From an uncultured Prevotellaceae bacterium (GTDB lineage: Bacteria; Bacteroidota; Bacteroidia; Bacteroidales; Bacteroidaceae): 10,022 nucleotides of DNA. This document shows, piece by piece, positions 5,200 to 10,022 of the stretch (position 1 is its first letter; each line of letters begins with the position of its first letter). The stretch covers positions 1 to 10,022 of the forward strand of contig CAMPCG010000081.1 of the NCBI GenBank assembly GCA_946644025.1, given 5' to 3'. The position numbers were made by a program, and so were the translations under genes. The notes under the pieces were generated by a model. The model made no database searches, had not been told where the DNA came from, and saw only the letters and a list, made by a program, of their open reading frames with translations.

Positions 5200-6123
5200 T
5201 TGACGAGAATTGCCGTACTGATGACCTGCCACAACCGTAGGGAAAAGACCCTGCGGTGCTTGGAGTCGTTGCGTCAAGCCGCCGGCGGGGGCAGTCCCCT
5301 ACCCCACGTCCTCCACGTGTTTCTCACCGACGACGGTTGCACCGACGGCACCGCCGAGGCCGCCTCGCGCTACTTCGACAAAACGGTCCCGTCTCCTATA
5401 GGGGATTTAAAATCCCCGACGCTCCACGTCATCCAGGGCGACGGCAACCTTTACTGGGCCGGCGGCATGAGGCTGGCCTGGCGCGAGGCCCTGAAAGCTG
5501 GCCCTTGGGACTACTACCTGCTGCTCAACGACGACACCGTGCTCTACAGCGACGCCCTCGCCACCCTCTTCGCCACCGAGGACTATTGCCGCGAGCACTT
5601 CGGACGCGAGGGCATCGTCTCGGGCATGGTCTGCGACCCCTCCGACCCCACGCGCATCACCTACGGCGGCGAGGTGTTCGTCAGCCGCCTCACAGGCCGC
5701 CGCCGTATGCTCAAGCCCACCGGCAAACCGCAGCTATGCGACTGGACCCACGCCAACATCCTGCTCGTGCCACACGAGGTAGTGGAGCAGCAAGGCATCC
5801 TCTACGAGGGCTACCGCCACGGCCAGGCCGACCTGGACTATGGCTACCACGCCCGGCGCAAGGGCATTCCCGTGGTGGTGACTCCCGCCACCTGCGGCAC
5901 CTGTCCCTTCGACCACCCCGACATCGAGGGCATCGAGCAGCGCCTCTGCGCCATGACGCTCAGTGAGCGCCGCGAATACCTGAACCACCCGCTGCACAGC
6001 GACGCAGACTACCTCACCATGATCAGCCGCTGTATGCCCCTGAAATATCCCCTGACCAGGTTCTTCCGGAAGCTGAACCTCTACGCCCCCAGCCTCTACT
6101 ACTGGCTGAACAAAAGAAGATAA
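5200..6123 (+). CDS. Family 2 glycosyltransferase (rhamnosyltransferase-like), TTG start
   Basis: This 307-residue GT2 enzyme, expected at the cytosolic face of the inner membrane, transfers a sugar from a nucleotide-sugar to a growing lipid-linked glycan. The first strand is TRIAVLMTCHNRREKTLRCL (2-21), followed by LTDDGCTDGT (42-51), QGDGNLYWAGGMRLAW (79-94), the metal-binding YLLLNDDT (106-113) and the acceptor-side HGQADLDYGYHARRKG (207-222), where the acidic residues likely include the base. The start is TTG at 5200, after AAGGAAAAA; the first ATG (5221) would remove the core strand. Residues about 62-75 (TVPSPIGDLKSPTL) look like an extra loop and coincide with a DNA palindrome at 5401-5417. 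Residues 28-36 (AGGGSPLPH) may also be an insertion. Specificity is unknown; rhamnosyl is only the nearest-looking subgroup. Confidence 0.88.
   Translation: MTRIAVLMTCHNRREKTLRCLESLRQAAGGGSPLPHVLHVFLTDDGCTDGTAEAASRYFDKTVPSPIGDLKSPTLHVIQGDGNLYWAGGMRLAWREALKAGPWDYYLLLNDDTVLYSDALATLFATEDYCREHFGREGIVSGMVCDPSDPTRITYGGEVFVSRLTGRRRMLKPTGKPQLCDWTHANILLVPHEVVEQQGILYEGYRHGQADLDYGYHARRKGIPVVVTPATCGTCPFDHPDIEGIEQRLCAMTLSERREYLNHPLHSDADYLTMISRCMPLKYPLTRFFRKLNLYAPSLYYWLNKRR
5401..5417. repeat. Palindromic element inside the GT2 gene
   Basis: GGGGATTT (5401-5408) and AAATCCCC (5410-5417) form a perfect 8-bp inverted repeat around one A. It is AT-rich at the centre, unlike the GC-rich codons around it, and encodes the GDLKSP part of a probable extra loop in the enzyme. 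It may be a dispersed repeat inserted in frame (inference). Confidence 0.65.
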
Positions 6124-6144
6124 ACAAAAGCGTGACAAACAATT

Positions 6145-6179
6145 ATCCTCGTGTCGTTTATTTAAATCCTCGTGTCGTT
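6145..6179. repeat. Direct repeat of 14 nt leading into the octamer array
   Basis: ATCCTCGTGTCGTT occurs at 6145-6158 and again at 6166-6179, 21 nt apart. The second copy merges into the octamer array that starts at 6171. Confidence 0.85.
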
Positions 6180-6266
6180 ATATCGTTATCTCGCTATATC
6201 GTTATATCGCCGTGTCGTTATATCGCCATCTCGTTATATCGTCATCTCGTTATATCGCCATCTCGT
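6171..6266. repeat. Octamer tandem array (12 units) between two glycosyltransferase genes
   Basis: Twelve consecutive 8-nt units fit a TATATCGT-type consensus: variants are TATATCGT, TATATCGC, CATCTCGT, TATCTCGC and CGTGTCGT, followed by a degenerate AATATCCC. All keep TCG at positions 5-7. The array fills most of the 178-nt gap between the GT2 stop (6123) and the next ATG (6302). It contains TATA-like steps but no TAnnTTTG box, and I see no Shine-Dalgarno site after it. A short open frame running through it is repetitive (SLYRY-like) and unlikely to be a gene. Confidence 0.85.
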
Positions 6267-6301
6267 AATATCCCCCCAACGAATCACCATCAAATCGCAA
6301 G

Positions 6302-7363
6302 ATGAAGACAGCATTGATACTTCCCGGCTCGCTGTGGTACGCCCCCTACGTCCGCATCTACACCCGGCTGTTTGACCGGCTGGGTGCCGACTATGCCATC
6401 ATCTCGTGGAACCGCGAGGGCGACGATCACGCCGAGGGACTGCAGTATCAGGAGCGGTGCCCGCAGGGCCACGGTTCGGCCAGCTTCTCGGCTTACAGGG
6501 GCTACGTCAGGTTCATCCGTCAGACCGTCAAGCGCGAGGGCTTCGACCGCCTCGTCGTCTTCGGCCCTCAGATGACCAGCCTCCTCGCGCCGATGCTGCT
6601 CGGCAGCTTCCGTCATCGCTACATCATCGACTACCGCGACCTCTCCATTGAGCAACGGCCGGGTTTCCGACAGCTCTTCGCCCTCATGCTGCGCTTCAGC
6701 TGTGCCAACGTGGTGTCGTCGCCGGGATTCCTGCCCCATCTGCCGAAGGCGGAGTACCTGATGTCACATAATCTGCAGGCTCCTCCTGTTCCAGGGGTAG
6801 CTACTCCCCTCCCTCAACATGGAGGGGCCTGGGGAGGGTCGGCCATTATCCTCACCATCGGCGCCATACGCGACCTGGAGGCCAACCTGGAGGTGGTGAA
6901 GGCGCTGGCCAACCGCGAGGGCTTCGACCTGCAGTTCGTGGGCAGAGGCAACGCCGCGCCGAAGATAGCAGAATACTGCCGTGAGCACGACGTCAGGAAC
7001 GTGACGTTCACCGGCTTCTACGAGAAGGCTGACGAAGCCCGCTACGTGGAGCAGTGTACGCTGATGAACATCTTCTACCCGCGCGTCGTCACCCACGACA
7101 CGGCCCTCTCCAACCGTTTCTACCTCTCGCTGCAGCATAAAAGGCCGATGATTGTGACACGGGGCACCACACAGGGCGACTACGCCGAGCGATACGGCGT
7201 GGGCATCGCCGTCGACGACTGCCACGACCTGGCCGACCGCATACGTGCGTTCCTCAGCCAAGACCGTGCTGCCTACGAGCAACGCTGCGACGACCTCCTC
7301 GCACAATTCCAGGAAGACCAGAAACGCTTCGAGGCCGCCATCGAGAAGTTCATCACCCCTTAA
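6302..7363 (+). CDS. Glycosyltransferase, GT4-like (GT-B fold)
   Basis: This 353-residue protein has a two-Rossmann-domain layout. The N-terminal half starts with a strand, MKTALILPGSLWYAPYVRIYTRLFDRLG (1-28), and includes FDRLVVFGPQMTSLLAP (81-97) and YIIDYRDLS (107-115). The C-terminal half begins with IILTIGAIRDLEANLEVVKAL (182-202), then LQFVGRGNAAPKIAEYC (210-226) and VTFTGFYEKAD (234-244), and ends with the donor-site region THDTALSNRFYLSLQHKRPMIVT (264-286). This order fits GT4/capsular glycosyltransferases, with EX7E-type signatures poorly preserved. Between the halves, residues about 160-180 (PPVPGVATPLPQHGGAWGG) form a Pro/Gly-rich linker encoded by a GC-rich palindrome (6804-6836). 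The donor and linkage cannot be told. The ATG at 6302 lies 178 nt after the GT2 gene, behind an octamer array. Confidence 0.82.
   Translation: MKTALILPGSLWYAPYVRIYTRLFDRLGADYAIISWNREGDDHAEGLQYQERCPQGHGSASFSAYRGYVRFIRQTVKREGFDRLVVFGPQMTSLLAPMLLGSFRHRYIIDYRDLSIEQRPGFRQLFALMLRFSCANVVSSPGFLPHLPKAEYLMSHNLQAPPVPGVATPLPQHGGAWGGSAIILTIGAIRDLEANLEVVKALANREGFDLQFVGRGNAAPKIAEYCREHDVRNVTFTGFYEKADEARYVEQCTLMNIFYPRVVTHDTALSNRFYLSLQHKRPMIVTRGTTQGDYAERYGVGIAVDDCHDLADRIRAFLSQDRAAYEQRCDDLLAQFQEDQKRFEAAIEKFITP
6804..6836. repeat. GC-rich palindromic element inside the GT4-like gene
   Basis: CCCCTCC (6806-6812) and GGAGGGG (6821-6827) form a 7-bp stem with an 8-nt loop, and CTCCCC (6804-6809) can alternatively pair with GGGGAG (6831-6836). 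The segment resembles the C-run/G-run palindromes dispersed in some Bacteroidota genomes (recalled, not checked). It stays in frame and encodes the Pro/Gly-rich linker between the two Rossmann domains. Confidence 0.7.
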
Positions 7364-7392
7364 AACACCCAAAACCCTGTAACGTCTATTCC

Positions 7393-7411
7393 GCTGCGAT
7401 ACCGTCGCAGC
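7393..7411 (+). other. Perfect 7-bp hairpin just upstream of the second acyltransferase
   Basis: GCTGCGA (7393-7399) and TCGCAGC (7405-7411) flank TACCG. The hairpin ends 13 nt before the ATG at 7425, so in RNA it would sit at the edge of the ribosome-binding region. It is followed by CCCCCAAAAAGAG rather than a T-run, so it is not a terminator on the plus strand. Confidence 0.65.
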
Positions 7412-7424
7412 CCCCCAAAAAGAG

Positions 7425-8021
7425 ATGAAAGAATTCCTTTTACGCTGTAAACGAGGACTCTACGTCCTCTACCTCCATTACGTCGGTTACCCGAAGAAAG
7501 CTTTCGGTCACCTGGGCAAGGACGTGTCGCTGGTGCCACCGCTGACCATCTCCAACCCCGAGAACGTCTTCATCTACGACCACTGCGTCATCTTCGGCGG
7601 GGTGATACTCTGCGCCCGCTCGCGCTTCATCATGAAGCACAACAGCGGTGCCGCCCAGGGCTTTACCGTCGTGGGCGGCGACCATCCGCAAAAGATTGGC
7701 TTCCTCTTCGGACAGACGACGAAGAGCGCGGCCGAGGTGAACCAGCTGGACCGCGACATCGTCATCGAAGAAGACGTGTGGATAGGTGTCAACGTGACGC
7801 TGCTCGCCGGCGTCACCCTGGGCCGTGGCTGCATCGTGGCCGCCGGAGCCGTGGTGACGAAAAGTATGCCGCCCTACAGCGTCGTGGGCGGAGTGCCCGC
7901 CCGCGTCATCAAGTTTAAGTGGACCATCGAAGAGATACTGGAGCACGAGCGCAAAGCCTATCCCGAGGAAGAACGGTTGACGCGCAACGCCCTGGAAAAC
8001 ATCTTCCAGCAAGCGCGATAA
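7425..8021 (+). CDS. Hexapeptide-repeat acyltransferase, xenobiotic/sugar acetyltransferase (CatB/Vat-like) type
   Basis: This 198-residue protein is a second left-handed beta-helix acetyltransferase in the polysaccharide segment. After an N-terminal amphipathic region ([19 protein letters not shown]), repeats run through [20 protein letters not shown] (40-59), [33 protein letters not shown] (112-144) and [17 protein letters not shown] (151-167). The probable catalytic His87 lies in [11 protein letters not shown]. The tail [22 protein letters not shown] is the charged C-terminal helix seen in this branch, which includes lipopolysaccharide and capsule O-acetyltransferases as well as antibiotic-acetylating enzymes. 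Given its neighbours, acetylation of a surface sugar is far more likely than drug resistance (inference). It lies 61 nt after the glycosyltransferase, behind a hairpin, and converges with the toxin remnant 4 nt downstream. Confidence 0.87.
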   Translation: MKEFLLRCKRGLYVLYLHYVGYPKKAFGHLGKDVSLVPPLTISNPENVFIYDHCVIFGGVILCARSRFIMKHNSGAAQGFTVVGGDHPQKIGFLFGQTTKSAAEVNQLDRDIVIEEDVWIGVNVTLLAGVTLGRGCIVAAGAVVTKSMPPYSVVGGVPARVIKFKWTIEEILEHERKAYPEEERLTRNALENIFQQAR

Positions 8022-8025
8022 AATA

Positions 8026-8238
8026 TCAAAGGCCCTTCAATTCCTTTTGAAAATCTTCCAACTTTAAGACTTCCACCTTAGGAAAAGAGATGCTTTCCAA
8101 GACCTTAAAGTGCCGGTCATCACTGACGATGTAATCAGCATTGGCAACAATGGCACAATCTACAAATTTATTGTCATCCACGTCAACGGTAATGAGGTGG
8201 AATCGGTACTGAGCATCTACCCGAAGCACTCTTCCCAT
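8026..8238 (-). pseudogene. PIN-domain toxin remnant (N-terminal half missing)
   Basis: The 70-codon minus-strand frame matches the C-terminal half of Bacteroidota PIN-family toxin components (VapC-like, putative ribonucleases). Recognisable parts are QYRFHLITVDVDDNKFVDCAIVANADYIVSDDRHF (10-44) and the usual end SFPKVEVLKLEDF (51-63). Such proteins are normally about 135-145 residues and begin with a catalytic Asp in an LDTN-like strand. That half, with the first active-site acid and the conserved Glu, is absent. The frame opens with MGRVLRVDAQ directly after a TAA (8242-8244) that ends the preceding antitoxin-like frame in the same phase, so an internal deletion probably joined the two. The retained acidic residues (Asp21, Asp22, Asp27, Asp40, Asp41) cannot form the site alone. 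Very likely inactive. Confidence 0.8.
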
Positions 8239-8241
8239 AGC

Positions 8242-8338
8242 TTATCTGTACGGAGTACGCATGTGCTCATCGCCCCACGCCTTTACTTTTTCTTCGGTAA
8301 GCGTACCATCATCCCATAAATTGTTGCTGCATAATCAT
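8242..8338 (-). pseudogene. Broken antitoxin-like gene upstream of the PIN remnant
   Basis: On the minus strand an ATG at 8338, preceded by AAAGAGGAAA, opens a frame that stops after nine codons (MIMQQQFMG). Another frame then reads protein-like as NNLWDDGTLTEEKVKAWGDEHMRTPYR to the TAA at 8242-8244. The two would join by a single frameshift near 8315. The position just upstream of the PIN frame, in the usual antitoxin-toxin order and behind its own -7 box, supports a decayed antitoxin. I do not recognise the antitoxin family. Confidence 0.55.
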
Positions 8339-8357
8339 TTTCCTCTTTATTACCGTG

Positions 8358-8388
8358 CAAAGTTATGCATTTCCGCTGGAATGAACAA
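8358..8388 (-). promoter_or_regulatory. Promoter of the decayed toxin-antitoxin locus
   Basis: On the minus strand TAACTTTG (8365-8358) matches the -7 consensus, with TTG (8388-8386) 20 nt upstream as a plausible -33 element. It would start transcription close to the ATG at 8338, so the promoter seems to have outlived its genes. Confidence 0.55.
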
Positions 8389-8405
8389 GAAAAGGGGGCG
8401 AAATG

Positions 8406-8436
8406 TTTGCCGTGTGAGAATTTTTTCGTAATTTTG
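8406..8436 (+). promoter_or_regulatory. Promoter of yidC
   Basis: TTTG at 8406-8409, a 19-nt spacer and TAATTTTG at 8429-8436 give a full match to the Bacteroidota -33/-7 consensus. Transcription would start near 8442, leaving a leader of about 48 nt before the ATG at 8490. This is the best promoter in the window. Confidence 0.8.
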
Positions 8437-8489
8437 CGCCCTAATTATTAACATTCCAAGAAAAAGAAACGAAAAAAGCAAGAGAGACA

Positions 8490-10022
8490 ATGAACAAAAA
8501 CACACTTACGGGCTTCATTCTCATAGCCATCGTGCTCATCGGCTTCAGCTGGTGGAACAAACCTTCTCAGGAAGAGATTGACGCCTATTATCGCCAGCAG
8601 GACAGCATTGCTGCCGCCCAGGCCAACGCCGAGAAGCGCGAGGCCGAGGCCCGGCTGCTGAGCGAGCGACAGGCCGAGGCCGCCGCCCAGGGCGACACCA
8701 CGGCCCTCTTCTACGCCGCCCTCAACGGCACCGACCAGGCCCTGACACTGAAGAACGACTCGGTAGAGCTGACCGTGAACACAAAGGGCGGCACAATAGG
8801 AAGCGCACGCCTGAAGGGCTACCTGAACCGCGACAACTCGGACGACGTGATGCTCTTCACCTACGATGGACAACAGATGAACTTCATCCTCGAGGCGAAG
8901 GACGACAACATCATCACCCGAGACCTTTTCTTTACCCCCTCGGAGCAGACCGACAGCACCCTGACGCTGACGGCACAGGCCAGCAACGGCGGACAGCTGC
9001 AGCTGCGCTACCGACTGGGACCCGACTACATGCTCCACTTCTCGCTGCAGACCGTAGGCATGGACAAGTTGTTCAGCCCCATGCGCAAGACGATGGCCAT
9101 AGAGTGGCAAGACTCCTGCCGCCAGCAGGAGAAAGGCTTCACGTTTGAGAACCAGCGGTCGGCCCTGACGTACAAGCTGCGCGACGGCGGCACCGACTAC
9201 CTCAACGAGACGAGCGACAAGCAGGAGACCACCGAGGAGGCTCTGGACTGGGTGGCCTTCAAGAACCAATATTTCTCGGCCGTGCTCATCGCCAAGGACG
9301 GATTTGAGCCGGGAGCCGTGCTTACCAGCACACCACAGAACGACAAGAGCGCTCACATACTGAAATACTACGACGCCCGGCTCACCACGCCCTTCGACCC
9401 CACGGGAGCGAAGGCCTCGGAGTTTGAGATGTACCTGGGGCCGAACAACTTCCGGCTGCTGCAGCACGTGGAGAAGCAGAGCACCTTCGGCCGTGACCTC
9501 GACCTGGAGCAGCTGGTCTACCTGGGGTGGCCGCTCTTCCGCTATATCAACCGCTGGTTCACGCTCTACGTCTTCGACTGGCTCACCAGCTTCGGCCTGA
9601 ACATGGGCATCGTGCTCATTCTCATCACCCTGCTGCTGAAGGCCATCACCTACCCCATGGTGAAGAAGAGCTACATGTCAAGCGCCAAGATGCGCGTGCT
9701 GAAGCCGAAGCTCGACGAGGCCACGAAGCAGTATGACAAGCCCGAGGACGCCATGCAGAAGCAGCAGGCCATGATGCAGCTCTACGCGCAGTACGGCGTC
9801 AGCCCGCTGGGCGGCTGTCTGCCCATGCTCATACAGATGCCCATCTGGATTGCGATGTTCAACTTCGTGCCCAACGCCATACAGCTGCGCCGCGAGTCGT
9901 TCCTCTGGATGGACGACCTGTCGACCTACGACCCCATCCCCGTCATCGGACAGTGGAGCCAGGAGCTGTGGCTCATCGGCGACCACCTCTCACTGACCTG
10001 TATCCTCTTCTGCGTGGCCAAC
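8490..10022 (+). CDS. yidC: Membrane protein insertase YidC, 3' end beyond the window
   Basis: The frame from ATG 8490 is open for 511 codons to the edge; Bacteroidota YidC proteins are usually somewhat over 600 residues, so the last quarter to fifth is missing. YidC inserts and folds inner-membrane proteins, alone or with SecYEG. Residues 7-22 are the first membrane helix, followed by a coiled, Ala/Glu/Arg-rich linker (about 28-68). The periplasmic beta-supersandwich domain spans about 84-330 (LTLKNDSVELTVNTKGGTI at its start, FEMYLGPNNFRLL near its end). The insertase core begins near 340: LDLEQLVYLGWPLF, then MGIVLILITLLLKAITYPMVKKSYMSSAKMR (372-402), a cytosolic hairpin with KPKLDEATKQY, and SPLGGCLPMLIQMPIWIAMF (438-457). 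Lys384 takes the place of the groove arginine of E. coli YidC by manual alignment. A standard promoter precedes it; the protein should be essential. Confidence 0.96.
   Translation, partial: MNKNTLTGFILIAIVLIGFSWWNKPSQEEIDAYYRQQDSIAAAQANAEKREAEARLLSERQAEAAAQGDTTALFYAALNGTDQALTLKNDSVELTVNTKGGTIGSARLKGYLNRDNSDDVMLFTYDGQQMNFILEAKDDNIITRDLFFTPSEQTDSTLTLTAQASNGGQLQLRYRLGPDYMLHFSLQTVGMDKLFSPMRKTMAIEWQDSCRQQEKGFTFENQRSALTYKLRDGGTDYLNETSDKQETTEEALDWVAFKNQYFSAVLIAKDGFEPGAVLTSTPQNDKSAHILKYYDARLTTPFDPTGAKASEFEMYLGPNNFRLLQHVEKQSTFGRDLDLEQLVYLGWPLFRYINRWFTLYVFDWLTSFGLNMGIVLILITLLLKAITYPMVKKSYMSSAKMRVLKPKLDEATKQYDKPEDAMQKQQAMMQLYAQYGVSPLGGCLPMLIQMPIWIAMFNFVPNAIQLRRESFLWMDDLSTYDPIPVIGQWSQELWLIGDHLSLTCILFCVAN

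Noticed and set aside
5256..5966. 236-residue Arg/Pro/His-rich open frame overlapping the GT2 gene
   Set aside because: Its composition is typical of a shifted frame in GC-rich DNA, and the GT2 motifs lie in the other frame.
6172..6375. Short open frame with repeated SLYRY-like residues across the octamer array
   Set aside because: The repetition reflects the 8-nt array read in frame; no start signal or related protein is recognisable, and it overlaps the next gene.
7425..8021. Chloramphenicol or streptogramin acetyltransferase (resistance gene)
   Set aside because: The fold is shared, but the neighbours are polysaccharide genes and this branch includes many surface-sugar acetyltransferases.
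8448..9467. 339-residue open frame antisense to yidC
   Set aside because: It lies opposite a well-supported YidC sequence and has a low-complexity Val/Leu/Gly/Gln-rich composition with no motif.

Overview
The window looks like chromosomal DNA from a member of the Bacteroidota, most likely Prevotella sensu lato (Prevotellaceae). Seen directly: several genes are preceded by the TAnnTTTG -7 box typical of the Bacteroidota primary sigma factor (clearest upstream of yidC, where TTTG-N19-TAATTTTG is present), Shine-Dalgarno sequences are weak or absent, and the encoded proteins resemble Bacteroidota families. The exact genus is an inference.

Layout. (1) 1-1448: a divergent pair. A lipoprotein alpha/beta hydrolase (minus strand, its 3' end outside the window) faces an AraC-type regulator (plus strand). 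The region between them carries two opposed -7 boxes and a three-copy palindromic repeat. (2) 1576-2946: three overlapping plus-strand genes, encoding an SMR-family (Gdx/SugE-like) exporter, a Nim-like flavin (pyridoxamine-phosphate-oxidase fold) protein and a maltose/galactoside-type O-acetyltransferase. They are probably one transcript from a promoter between two heptamer repeats. (3) 2947-3254: a gene-free stretch with a hairpin, possible decayed coding sequence and a promoter. (4) 3255-8021: a surface-polysaccharide segment on one strand: Wzy/ligase-like polymerase, hexapeptide acyltransferase, GT2 glycosyltransferase, GT4-like glycosyltransferase and a second hexapeptide acyltransferase. 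Together these would add sugars, acetylate them and polymerise or ligate the product. No initiating transferase or flippase is visible, so the locus is either incomplete here or works with genes elsewhere. (5) 8026-8365: a minus-strand toxin-antitoxin remnant, with a PIN toxin lacking its N-terminal half preceded by a broken antitoxin-like frame and a still recognisable promoter. (6) 8490-10022: yidC, the membrane protein insertase, running off the right edge.

The most notable theme is not a new enzyme system but an unusual load of small repeats of several unrelated kinds in 10 kb: palindromes in a probable 5' leader, heptamer arrays around a promoter, an octamer array between two glycosyltransferase genes, and two palindromic segments that appear to be translated in frame inside glycosyltransferases. 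I see no rRNA, tRNA, CRISPR array, transposase or convincing rho-independent terminator.
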